Shown here: piece after piece, positions 40,663 through 48,496 of the stretch
How the letters are laid out: every line of letters begins with the position of its first letter
How positions within the stretch are numbered: the stretch's first letter is position 1
Source: Mayfieldus sp963841445
Lineage (GTDB): Bacteria; Actinomycetota; Thermoleophilia; Solirubrobacterales; 70-9
Assembly: GCA_963841445.1 (NCBI GenBank)
Contig: CAWJCP010000001.1
Location: 372,001 to 436,000 of the forward strand
DNA: 64,000 nucleotides
Reading direction: 5' to 3'
Notes under the pieces: generated by a model
Told to the model about the DNA's origin: nothing
Databases searched by the model: none
The model's input: only the letters and a program-made list of their open reading frames with translations
Position numbers and translations under genes: made by a program

Positions 40663-41907
40663 TCAGCTCTCCAGATCGGTGAACAGCTGCAGCCAGTCGC
40701 GCAGCAGGCGCGGAGTGAGGAAATGCGCCCGCGCGTGCTCCTTGCCCTTGCGGCCGAGGAACTTGCCCAAGGCCGGATCGGAGAGCACCTCGAGCGAGCG
40801 CCGGGCGGCGTCTTCGGAAGTGTCGACGAGGTAGCCGCTCTCGCCGTCGTCGATCTGAAGCGGGATCCCGCCGACGTTGCCGGCGATCACCGGCCGCACC
40901 TTCCAGAGGGCCTCGGTGACGGTCAGCCCGAATCCCTCGCGGATCGACTTCTGTAGCACGATGTCGGACTGCGACTGAAACGCGTTCACCTCGATCGCGC
41001 CGACGTTGTTGAGGTTGTTGAGGATCTTGATGTCGGGGTCGGAGTCGGCGTACTCGAAGGTCTTCTGGAAGAACTCCCAGCCCTCCGGGTCGTCGGTCGC
41101 CATCGACCCGACCAGGGCGAGTTGCACGTCGGGCATCTCGCGGGTCACCTCGCGATAGGCGTCGATGACGCCGATCGGGTCCTTCCAGGGATCGAATCGC
41201 GAGACCTGGCACATCAGCGGCCGGTCGACGTCGATGCCGAACTGGCTGCAGACGAAGGAGGCGTCTTCCGGTGAGAGGGCCATGTTCTTCGGAGACAGGG
41301 GGTCGATCGCGGGGGGGATCAGGCGCACGTCGCGGCCGATCTCGCCTGCGAGGCCGGAGGGGACGTATTGCCCCATGTGCCAGACGGTCGCGTCGTAGTC
41401 GCGCATCTTCGGCAGCAGCCGCTCGATCGGGGCCGGGTTGGGCTCCGAAAGGTCGATGTGGCAGCGCCAGACCCAGTGTTTGGCGTGCCCCGCGGCGATC
41501 GCGTGTATGCCGATCGGCTGCGGATCGTGGACGACGATCACGTCCCAGTCCTCGTCGATCTCCCGCCCGTTCTGCTCGTTGACGGCGTCGAAGAGCTCCC
41601 ACTGCTCGTCGGTGAGGGTGCTCTCGTCTCCCTGCAGGGAGTTGTGAAGCAGCTTCGTCGCGTTGAAGAACTCCTCGCGACCGAGGATCACCTGCCAGTG
41701 CGCGTCGAGGCCGACGTTGCGCATCAGCGGGACCAGCGTGTAGAGGATCTCCGAGACGCCGCCGCCGAAGGCGGTGGCGCTGAGGTGCAGGACCCGCCTT
41801 CCGTGCAGCGGCTCAGCCAGCTCGCGGATCCGCTCGGTCAGATCGCGTCCGACGAGGTGCGTGTAGTCGGCAAGCGTCTTGTCGGCGACGGCGACTTCCT
41901 GCAGCAA
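40663..41907 (-). CDS. treT: Trehalose synthase TreT-like glycosyltransferase (GT4)
   Basis: 414 residues, start TTG 41907 with GGGGG-rich sequence ahead. GT4 fold: HGRRVLHLSATAFGGGVSEI with LYTLVPLMRNVGLDAHWQVI, the acceptor side DVIVVHDPQPIGIHAIAAGH, VWRCHIDLSEPNPAPIERLL, LIPPAIDPLSPKNMALS and the donor-binding QVSRFDPWKDPIGVIDAYRE with QKSIREGFGLTVTEALWKVR (EX7E). These match TreT, which makes trehalose from NDP-glucose and glucose. The next gene makes trehalose-6-phosphate by another route. The gene sits 30 bases after the IMPase-family gene and 19 before otsA. Confidence 0.88.
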   Translation of the reverse strand: MLQEVAVADKTLADYTHLVGRDLTERIRELAEPLHGRRVLHLSATAFGGGVSEILYTLVPLMRNVGLDAHWQVILGREEFFNATKLLHNSLQGDESTLTDEQWELFDAVNEQNGREIDEDWDVIVVHDPQPIGIHAIAAGHAKHWVWRCHIDLSEPNPAPIERLLPKMRDYDATVWHMGQYVPSGLAGEIGRDVRLIPPAIDPLSPKNMALSPEDASFVCSQFGIDVDRPLMCQVSRFDPWKDPIGVIDAYREVTREMPDVQLALVGSMATDDPEGWEFFQKTFEYADSDPDIKILNNLNNVGAIEVNAFQSQSDIVLQKSIREGFGLTVTEALWKVRPVIAGNVGGIPLQIDDGESGYLVDTSEDAARRSLEVLSDPALGKFLGRKGKEHARAHFLTPRLLRDWLQLFTDLES

Positions 41908-41937
41908 GGCCAGTACCCCCTTCTCCGAGTTTGGCGA

Positions 41938-42885
41938 TCAGCTTGAGGTCGCCGCCAGACGGCCAATTCCCGCCTCGATGGCGGCGCAGATCTTCGCATG
42001 AAGGTCCCGGTTGGCGGCGGCGATGCATGAGATCTGAAAATCGGCCCCCGAGCCGAGCAGCCTGCGCCCTGCCAGCGGCTTCCCGTAAGCGTCGGTCACC
42101 GTGGCTCCGCCCTCCTGCAGGCAGATCACCGCGGCGGCGAGGTCGTAGGGAGAGTTGTTGAGCACCGCGCCGCCCCCGACCCGCTCGAACTCGGCCCGCA
42201 GCCCCGGAACGTCGGCGACCATCCGCGGTCCCGGCTCGACGTAGGCGTCGAGCTGGCCGGTCGCGATCCGCGTCATGTCGTAGGTGGCCGAGCCGAGGTC
42301 GAAGGTTCCGCCGCCGACCGAGGAGGCGTCGAGCAGCTCCGCGATCACCTCGATTGTCTGCCGCGCCGGCCGGCCGCGCAGGCCGTAGGCCCAGAACATC
42401 CGCGCCAGGTTCGTGTTGGCGGAGAGCTGCGGGGCCGGGTCAAGGCCCTTGCCGCGCTCGGCGAGGAAGCTCGCGCCGCTCTTTATCTCGACGATGCAGC
42501 CGGCGACGACGTCGCCCATCGTCGGCTCGCCGTCAAGCGGCGCCGCGGCCACGGAGACGCAGGAGGATTCGAAGCCGGCCAGCGCCGGGCGGGTGCCGTC
42601 GATCGGGTCGACGATCAAGACCAGCTCCGGATCTCCGCCGGCCGGGTGGACCATCCCGCGGTCCTCGGAGTAGAAGGCGACCGCAGGGGCCCGCTCGGCG
42701 AGGAAGGACTCCATCAGCGACTCCGCCCGCTCGTCGATCGCAAAGGTCACGTCGCCGCCCTCGCCGCGACCGTTGTCGGCGCCGACGTGGTCGCGCCCGC
42801 TGTGCGCTCCCAGCTCGCCGGCGAGGTCGGCGCGCAGCGCCTCGGCCAGCTCCGAGCAGAGCGAGCGCGCCTCGGCCGGGCTCAA
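41938..42885 (-). CDS. Inositol-monophosphatase-family phosphatase
   Basis: 315 residues of the IMPase/FBPase fold. Metal-binding residues are visible: the glutamate region VAFYSEDRGMV, the signature LVLIVDPIDGTRPALAGFES and the third aspartate in NNSPYDLAAAVICLQEGGAT, where the usual WD is YD. An insertion of about 25 residues (EPGPRMVADVPGLRAEFERV) precedes that block. Mg-dependent removal of phosphate from a small sugar or polyol phosphate is the family reaction. The gene lies between htrA (4-base overlap) and treT, with otsA downstream and no otsB, so trehalose-6-phosphate is a reasonable candidate substrate. That is inference only. Confidence 0.85.
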   Translation of the reverse strand: MSPAEARSLCSELAEALRADLAGELGAHSGRDHVGADNGRGEGGDVTFAIDERAESLMESFLAERAPAVAFYSEDRGMVHPAGGDPELVLIVDPIDGTRPALAGFESSCVSVAAAPLDGEPTMGDVVAGCIVEIKSGASFLAERGKGLDPAPQLSANTNLARMFWAYGLRGRPARQTIEVIAELLDASSVGGGTFDLGSATYDMTRIATGQLDAYVEPGPRMVADVPGLRAEFERVGGGAVLNNSPYDLAAAVICLQEGGATVTDAYGKPLAGRRLLGSGADFQISCIAAANRDLHAKICAAIEAGIGRLAATSS

Positions 42886-44069
42886 GGAGCGGCCTGGGTG
42901 CCGGGCCGGGTGCCCAGGGTGACCTCGACCTGCCGGTGCTCGCCGTCGCGCAGGATGTCGAGGCTCACCTTCTCGCCGGGGTCGTGCTGAAGGATCAGGT
43001 TGGACAGGTCGCTCGGGTCGACGATCTTCTTGCCGTCGACCGCGAGGACGACGTCGCCGCCGGTTCGAACCGGGGTGGCCTGGAAGCGAATCGTCTTGTC
43101 GGCGCCCTGCAGTCCCGCCTTGTCGGCCGGTCCACCGGGAACCACCTTGGCGATCAGCCCCCCGTATTCGGTGTCCAACCCGAGGTGCTGTGAGAGCTGC
43201 GGGTAGAGCGCCTGGCTGGAGAGGCCGATGTAGGCGTAGTCGGCCTTGCCACTGGAGCGCAGCTGGTCGATCGAGCGCTTGACGGCGCTGATCGGGACGG
43301 CGAACCCGACCCCGGCGTTGGCGCTCGACTGCGTCTCGATCTGCTGGTTGATGCCGACCACCGCCGCATCGGAGTCAAGCAGCGGCCCGCCGGAGTTGCC
43401 CGGGTTGATCGCGGCGTCGGTCTGGATCGAGTTCTCGATCTGAAACTGGGTCAGCGACTTGACCGAGCGCCGCTTCGCGGAGACGATCCCGACCGTCAGC
43501 GACTGCTGCTCGCCGAACGGGCTGCCGATCGCCGCCACGGGATCGCCGACCGCAAGCTTGTGGTCGTCCCCGAGCTGCAAGGGCACGAGATCGAGGCCAT
43601 CGGGGTCGATCTTCAGCAACGCCACGTCGGCGAACGGGTCGACGCCGACCACGTCCGCGGAAACCCGGTTTCGGTCCGCGAACTCGACGTAGACCTGGTC
43701 GGCCTTGGTCAGGTCGGATCCCTGGCCCTCGCTTACGACGTGGGCGTTGGTGACTATCTCGCCGTCCTTGTCGACGACGAAGCCTGAGCCCTGGCCGGCG
43801 GACGCCCCGCCGAGCGCGCTGTCCCCGCCGCCGAACTCCGAGAGCACGGTCACCACGCCTGGCGCGGCGCGCTTGTAAACCTGCACGGGATTGAACCCGT
43901 TGCCGGCCGCCTGCACGATCACCTGCGGCTTCGGCGCCGCCGCAGTCGACGTCGTGGTCGAGGCGGCGCCCCCCTCATCGCCGCAGGCGACGAGCAGCAG
44001 CGCCGCCAGGATCGCGGCGAGGAGCGCGCCGGCTCCCGCGACGCGAGCGCCGCCCTTTGCCAGGCTCAT
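42882..44069 (-). CDS. HtrA/DegP-type serine protease lipoprotein with PDZ domain
   Basis: 395 residues. The N-terminal helix ends in a lipobox (LLVAC, Cys29), so the protein is a lipoprotein on the outer face of the membrane. The trypsin-like domain has His in EIVTNAHVVSEGQGSDL, Asp in DPFADVALLKIDPDGLD and Ser in AAINPGNSGGPLLDSDAAVV. The C-terminal PDZ domain has YGGLIAKVVPGGPADKAGLQ and GDVVLAVDGKKIVDPSDLSN. HtrA enzymes degrade misfolded exported proteins. It overlaps the histidine kinase gene by four bases, like the MprAB-PepD arrangement of mycobacteria. Confidence 0.95.
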   Translation of the reverse strand: MSLAKGGARVAGAGALLAAILAALLLVACGDEGGAASTTTSTAAAPKPQVIVQAAGNGFNPVQVYKRAAPGVVTVLSEFGGGDSALGGASAGQGSGFVVDKDGEIVTNAHVVSEGQGSDLTKADQVYVEFADRNRVSADVVGVDPFADVALLKIDPDGLDLVPLQLGDDHKLAVGDPVAAIGSPFGEQQSLTVGIVSAKRRSVKSLTQFQIENSIQTDAAINPGNSGGPLLDSDAAVVGINQQIETQSSANAGVGFAVPISAVKRSIDQLRSSGKADYAYIGLSSQALYPQLSQHLGLDTEYGGLIAKVVPGGPADKAGLQGADKTIRFQATPVRTGGDVVLAVDGKKIVDPSDLSNLILQHDPGEKVSLDILRDGEHRQVEVTLGTRPGTQAAP

Positions 44070-45538
44070 ACCGGCGCCCCGCTCTGCGCCTGCTCGGGCC
44101 TGGGCCGTGCGGGGCGGGGTCTACGAGGCGCCTGGGGCAGCTCGAGGATGAAGGCCGTGAAGCCCTTGCTGGAGACGACCCCCAGGCGGCCGCCCATGCG
44201 CTCGGCGAACTCGCGGGCGATCGCCAGTCCGAGCCCGGACCCGCTCGCCTCGCCGCTGTAGAAGCGCTCGAAGATGCGCGCCTGGGCACGGGCGCCGATT
44301 CCGGGCCCGCCCTCGTCGGAGACGATCAACTCCGCCCTGCCGCTGTCCTGGGTCGTGGTCACAGTCACCTTGACGCCCTCGGGGGTGTGCCCGAGGGCGT
44401 TGTCGAGGAGGATACGGATGATCTGGCGCACCCGATCGGGATCGGCCTCCGCGACCGCCGCCCGGGTCGGGGTTCGCACCTCGAGCCGGGAGCGATGCTG
44501 ATCGGCGGCAGGGCCGAACTCCTTCGCGATCTCGGTCGCCAGCTCGCCGAGGTCGACGGTCCCGCTCGAGATCTCCATCGCCCCCGCATCGAGCTTCGAG
44601 AGGTCGAGCAGGTCGGTGGTCAGCTTGGTCAGCCGCGCGACCTGCTCGCGCATCGTCTGCACGAACTCGGCTCGCACCTCGGGGTCGGGCTCGTCCTCGT
44701 CGAGCAGCTCGACGAAGCCTCCCAGCGAGAAGATCGGCGTGCGCAGCTCATGCGACGCGTGGGCTATGAACTGCTTGCGCGCCTCGTCGAGCTGCTCGAG
44801 GCGGCGCTGCATGTCGTTGAAGGTGCGAGCGAGCTGTCCGAGCTCGTCTGAGGAGTCGACCGGGATCGGAGCGAAGTCGCCGCGGGCGACCCGGCGCGCG
44901 GCGGCGTCGAGGCGGCGGAGACGCTGCGAGATCGCCCGCGCGGCCCAGAACCCGGCCAGCAGCGAGAGGACGAGCGCGATCCCGCCGGCGATCAGGATCT
45001 GGCGCTTGATCAGCGCCACGTTGTCGCTCACCTCGCCGAGCGACTGGGAGAAGACCGCGATCCAGGCAGGTTCGGCGGCGGGCAGCGGCACCGCGACCGC
45101 GGCGCTGCGCGACCCCCCGATCACCTCGGTGCCGGCGCGCGTCTGACCGTCGACGGACTTCGCGGCGACGTCGTAGCGTGAGGAGAGCGAGCCCGCCGTG
45201 GACTGCGAGTCGCCGATCACGAAGCTCGGCGCCCGGGAGCCGTTCGTCTCGCGGACGCCGAGCAGGGTGACCCGGGAGTCGGTCGCCTGCGAGACGCGTC
45301 GAAGCAGGATCTCGAGCTGGGGCTGGGAGAGCCCTTCGCGCATCGCGCGCCGCAGGCGGGCGCTCTGCTCGGTGCTGCGGTCCTCGAGCCGGGAGAGCTT
45401 CTCGGACGTGAGGCTCGACTGCAGTTGCGGGACGACGTAGAGATAGACGAACCCGACGGCGGCCGCGGTGATGGCGAAGAAGAGCAGCAGGAGGCGATTG
45501 CGCACCGTGTTGAAGCGCTGCAGGCGCGTCGACTGCAT
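44066..45538 (-). CDS. Sensor histidine kinase (HAMP, HisKA, HATPase)
   Basis: 490 residues from ATG 45538; a TTG ten codons upstream (45568) is possible. Two membrane helices (LLLLFFAITAAAVGFVYLY and QILIAGGIALVLSLLAGFWA) flank an extracytoplasmic sensor of about 150 residues. The HAMP domain includes RRLDAAARRVARGDFAPIPV. The H box is KQFIAHASHELRTPIFSLGG, the N box is IIRILLDNALGHTPEGVKVT and the G boxes are SDEGGPGIGARAQARIFERF and GSGLGLAIAREFAERMG. It pairs with the response regulator upstream and with HtrA downstream (overlap), which suggests envelope-stress sensing. Confidence 0.94.
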   Translation of the reverse strand: MQSTRLQRFNTVRNRLLLLFFAITAAAVGFVYLYVVPQLQSSLTSEKLSRLEDRSTEQSARLRRAMREGLSQPQLEILLRRVSQATDSRVTLLGVRETNGSRAPSFVIGDSQSTAGSLSSRYDVAAKSVDGQTRAGTEVIGGSRSAAVAVPLPAAEPAWIAVFSQSLGEVSDNVALIKRQILIAGGIALVLSLLAGFWAARAISQRLRRLDAAARRVARGDFAPIPVDSSDELGQLARTFNDMQRRLEQLDEARKQFIAHASHELRTPIFSLGGFVELLDEDEPDPEVRAEFVQTMREQVARLTKLTTDLLDLSKLDAGAMEISSGTVDLGELATEIAKEFGPAADQHRSRLEVRTPTRAAVAEADPDRVRQIIRILLDNALGHTPEGVKVTVTTTQDSGRAELIVSDEGGPGIGARAQARIFERFYSGEASGSGLGLAIAREFAERMGGRLGVVSSKGFTAFILELPQAPRRPRPARPRPEQAQSGAPV

Positions 45539-45608
45539 CACCACACCCACCAGCCAGTCGCCTCGCAATCGCCCGCTCTGCCCGCTCTGGTCGCCGCCAC
45601 AATCACCG

Positions 45609-46313
45609 TCAGGGCTCCTCGCGAAAGCGATACCCGACCCCGCGTACCGTGAGCAGGTACTCGGGGCTGCGCGACTGGCGCTCGACCTTCTCGCGCAGAT
45701 GGCGGATGTGGACGTCGACCGTGCGTGGGTCGCGGTAGTCGGAGTCCCCCCAAACGTGCTGGAGCAGGGTCTCGCGCGACATCACCCTGCCCGGAGCTGC
45801 CGCGAGGGCGCCGAGGATCTCGAACTCGACGAAGGTCAGCTGCACCGGCTCGTCGCGCACCGTCACCGTGCGGCGCTCGAAGTCGATGTGCAGGTCGCCG
45901 ATCCGGATCGGCTCGGCGACGGCCTGGCCCGCCCCCGGCATCCGCGAGCGCCGCAGCGCCGCCTTCACGCGGCTGCGGAACTCGCGCATCGAGAACGGCT
46001 TGGTGATGTAGTCGTCGGCACCCATCTCCAGCCCGACGACCTTGTCGATCTCATCGCCCTTCGCGGTCAGCATGATGATCGGGACCTGGCTGCGCGAGCG
46101 CATCCGCCGGCAGACCTCGATCCCGTCGAGCTTCGGAAGCATCAGGTCGAGGACGACGAGGTCGAAGCGCTGCTCAGCGAATCGCCGCAGCGCCTCCTGT
46201 CCGTCCGCGGCCGCAATCACCTCATATCCGTCGCGTCGCAGCGGATAGGTGAGCAGTGTCTGCACGGCCTGCTCGTCGTCGACGAGCAGGATTCGCGCCG
46301 ATTCCTCGGCCAT
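45609..46313 (-). CDS. OmpR/PhoB-family response regulator
   Basis: 234 residues. The receiver domain has ARILLVDDEQAVQTLLTYPL with the acidic pair, the phosphorylation aspartate in FDLVVLDLMLPKLDGIEVCR, the Thr in PIIMLTAKGDEIDKVVGLEM and the Lys in GADDYITKPFSMREFRSRVK. The C-terminal winged helix has VTVRDEPVQLTFVEFEILGA and YRDPRTVDVHIRHLREKVER, ending LLTVRGVGYRFREEP. It is the first gene of the minus-strand unit leading to the kinase, HtrA and the trehalose genes. TAACCT lies six bases before the ATG. Confidence 0.95.
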   Translation of the reverse strand: MAEESARILLVDDEQAVQTLLTYPLRRDGYEVIAAADGQEALRRFAEQRFDLVVLDLMLPKLDGIEVCRRMRSRSQVPIIMLTAKGDEIDKVVGLEMGADDYITKPFSMREFRSRVKAALRRSRMPGAGQAVAEPIRIGDLHIDFERRTVTVRDEPVQLTFVEFEILGALAAAPGRVMSRETLLQHVWGDSDYRDPRTVDVHIRHLREKVERQSRSPEYLLTVRGVGYRFREEP

Positions 46314-46319
46314 GCGGAA

Positions 46320-46325
46320 AGGTTA
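46320..46325 (-). promoter_or_regulatory. -10-like element of the two-component/HtrA/trehalose unit
   Basis: TAACCT on the minus strand, six bases before the response regulator ATG. Confidence 0.4.
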
Positions 46326-46412
46326 GAAGGCGCAGCTCCGTAGGCAGAATGGGAACGACCACGGGGCCGTGCGCCCCCGCGCCCGCGGCCCGCTTCTGCT
46401 TCCCTGCCGGGA

Positions 46413-46427
46413 GGCGGCGAAGCCGCC
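46413..46427. repeat. 15-bp hairpin before the M28-like gene
   Basis: GGCGGC-GAA-GCCGCC, ending ten bases before ATG 46438. Its reverse complement is identical to the hairpin at 22389-22403. Confidence 0.45.
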
Positions 46428-46437
46428 GCACTGCGTG

Positions 46438-48210
46438 ATGCTGGAGCTGCGCCTCTACAGATTCGGATTGCTGCTCGCCCTCGCCGCGGCGGTAGTGCTG
46501 ATGTTCTCGGTCGTCTCGCGTCCGCAGCCGCTGCGCACCGACGTGGCCGCTGACGCCTTCGACGGCGGCACGGCCGCCGCGCTGACCCGGCGGGTGGTCG
46601 AGTTGGCGCCGCAACGCGAGCCCGGCAGCGACGGCGACGCCGCCGCCGCGGCCTACGTAGCGAAGCGGTTCGGCGCGATCCAGGGCGGCTCGGTCTCGGT
46701 GCAGCGCTTCAACGGCAGCTTCAACGGCAACGAGGTCGGAATGCGGAACGTCAGCCTCGTCCTGCCCGGCCTCTCGGATCGCAGCATCGTCGTGGTCGCT
46801 CCGCGCGACTGCGCGGGCGGGCCGTGCGCCGCCTCGAGTGGCGCCGCGACGGCGGCACTGCTCGAGCTCGCCTCGACCTTCGACGGCGCCCCGCACCAGA
46901 AGACGCTCATCTTCGTGTCCACCGACGGCTCGGTCGCCGGCGCCACGGGGACGAAGGTGCTGGCCTCCCAGCTCCACGATCAGGCTGCCGAGGCGGTGAT
47001 CGTGCTCTCCCAGCCGGGCTCCGGGCTGGGCCGCCGGCCCTACGTCGTGCCCTGGTCAAGCGGGCCGCAGAGCACGTCGATCCAGCTCCTCGAAAGCGCC
47101 CGCGCGGCGGTCTCCTCCGAGCTCGCCGGCGGCGACCCCCTGAAGCTGGGCACCCTGTCCAGCCTCTTCGCGCTCGCGATTCCCAGCGGCCTCCAGGAGC
47201 AGGCGCCTCTGATCGACCGCGGCGTCGACGCGATCGGGATCTCCTCGGCCGGCGACCGCCCCTTGCCCGCCTCCGAGGACGGCCTCGGCTCGCTGGACGC
47301 GGGAGCGCTTCAGTCGTTCGGCCGCTCGGCGCTCTCGCTCGTCTTCGCGCTCGACAAGCTCCCGGAGCCGCTTGACCACGGCCCCGACGCCTATCTGCCC
47401 CTGGCCGGGAAGCTGATCCCCGGTTGGGCGCTGGCGCTGCTGGCGCTCGCGCTGCTGCTGCCGATCGGTCTCGTCTCGGTCGACGGGCTGGCCCGCGCCT
47501 CGCGAGCCAGCGAGCCGGTCATGCCGACCCTTCTGTGGACGGTCGGGCGGGCGATCCCGTGGCTCGCCATGCTCGTGCTCGCCTACGCGCTCTCGCTGGT
47601 CGGCTTGATTGCCCGCCCTGCGTTCCCGTTCGATCCCCAGAGCCATCCCTTCGGGGTCGGCCCGGCGCTGGTGCTGCTCGCCATGCTCGCCGCGTTTGCG
47701 GCGTCGATCGCTGCGACCAGGCCGTTGCGCCCCCCCGCTGGGACGCAGGAGGCCACCGCTCCGGCGATCGGGCTGTTGATCTTCGTCTCGCTGGGGGCGG
47801 TCTGGCTGATCAATCCCTTCCTTGCCCTGGTTCTGGTCCCGACCGCCCATCTCTGGCTCGCGGCCGCGCTCCCGGAGCTGCGCCGAGCGCCCGTCCTGGT
47901 AGCGGTGCCTCTGCTGCTCGGCCTCGTGCTGCCGCTGGTCGCGGTCGCTTTTCTCGCTTCGGCCCTTGGTGTCGGCTGGGGCGTGCCTTGGCCGATGGTG
48001 CTGATGTTCACCGGGGGGCAGATCGGCCTCCTCGCGGCGACCGCGATGGCTCTGCTCGGCGGCTGTCTGATCGCGATCGTGGATCTTGCGGCGACGCGCC
48101 GCAGCGGCGGCCCGGTGAGGGATCTCGGCCACCGCCCTGCCGGGCGCCACCGCGGCCCCGGAGCACTGGGCGGGCCGGCCTCAACGTCCGTTCGTGGACA
48201 CAAGTTCTAG
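46438..48210 (+). CDS. M28-like membrane protein lacking metal ligands (likely pseudoenzyme)
   Basis: 590 residues from ATG 46438. One N-terminal helix is followed by an extracytoplasmic domain (residues 40-310) with the layout of M28 zinc aminopeptidases, then about seven membrane helices. Canonical M28 motifs are replaced: the HxD position reads VVVAPRDCAGGP, the bridging-aspartate block reads CAASSGAATAALLELASTF, and the catalytic Glu-Glu position reads FVSTDGSVAGATGTKVLASQ. The fold therefore seems to be kept without the zinc site. The last 40 residues (from ATRRSGGPVRDLGH) are arginine/glycine-rich and may be out of frame. It is divergent from the response regulator. Confidence 0.75.
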   Translation: MLELRLYRFGLLLALAAAVVLMFSVVSRPQPLRTDVAADAFDGGTAAALTRRVVELAPQREPGSDGDAAAAAYVAKRFGAIQGGSVSVQRFNGSFNGNEVGMRNVSLVLPGLSDRSIVVVAPRDCAGGPCAASSGAATAALLELASTFDGAPHQKTLIFVSTDGSVAGATGTKVLASQLHDQAAEAVIVLSQPGSGLGRRPYVVPWSSGPQSTSIQLLESARAAVSSELAGGDPLKLGTLSSLFALAIPSGLQEQAPLIDRGVDAIGISSAGDRPLPASEDGLGSLDAGALQSFGRSALSLVFALDKLPEPLDHGPDAYLPLAGKLIPGWALALLALALLLPIGLVSVDGLARASRASEPVMPTLLWTVGRAIPWLAMLVLAYALSLVGLIARPAFPFDPQSHPFGVGPALVLLAMLAAFAASIAATRPLRPPAGTQEATAPAIGLLIFVSLGAVWLINPFLALVLVPTAHLWLAAALPELRRAPVLVAVPLLLGLVLPLVAVAFLASALGVGWGVPWPMVLMFTGGQIGLLAATAMALLGGCLIAIVDLAATRRSGGPVRDLGHRPAGRHRGPGALGGPASTSVRGHKF

Positions 48211-48286
48211 TACCGAGAACTTATGACGCCCTGGGTGGATGCCGATACTGGGATCGTCAGGCAGACGGAAGGGATTCCAGCTCGGA

Positions 48287-48496
48287 ATGACACGGAGAAT
48301 GTCACCAAGACAGCTCAAAGCTCTGATCCAGACGGGGCACTACAGGATGGAACCGGTGCTCGTCGCGGAAGCGATGTTGGAGCGCCCGGGGGTCCGGGCA
48401 TTCCTCGCTCGCGAGCGTGAAGAGGATGCGGCAGCTGACCTCAAGTCAGCTGGTCGAACCCCTGCGCTCGGAGCTCGCGGCCGTTTGGGGAACTGA
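48287..48496 (+). CDS. Small FlgM-like peptide
   Basis: 69 codons from ATG 48287, or 65 from ATG 48299. The part SPRQLKALIQTGHYRMEPVL followed by VAEAMLERPGVRAFL resembles the C-terminal sigma-binding region of FlgM anti-sigma factors (LKxxIxxGxYxxxxxxVAxAML). The tail overlaps thiL antisense by 56 bases and may be out of frame. No flagellar genes are in the window. GATACT at 48242-48247 could be its -10. Confidence 0.5.
   Translation: MTRRMSPRQLKALIQTGHYRMEPVLVAEAMLERPGVRAFLAREREEDAAADLKSAGRTPALGARGRLGN
48432..48452. terminator. Inverted repeat at the thiL stop codon
   Basis: CAGCTGAC-CTCAA-GTCAGCTG, an 8-bp perfect stem. The thiL stop TGA is in the loop. It lies between convergent genes and may end transcription in both directions, although no T-run follows. 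Confidence 0.5.

Noticed and set aside
38739..40682. 647-codon plus-strand open frame
   Set aside because: Mostly antisense to otsA, which has all GT20 motifs; the frame is a shadow.
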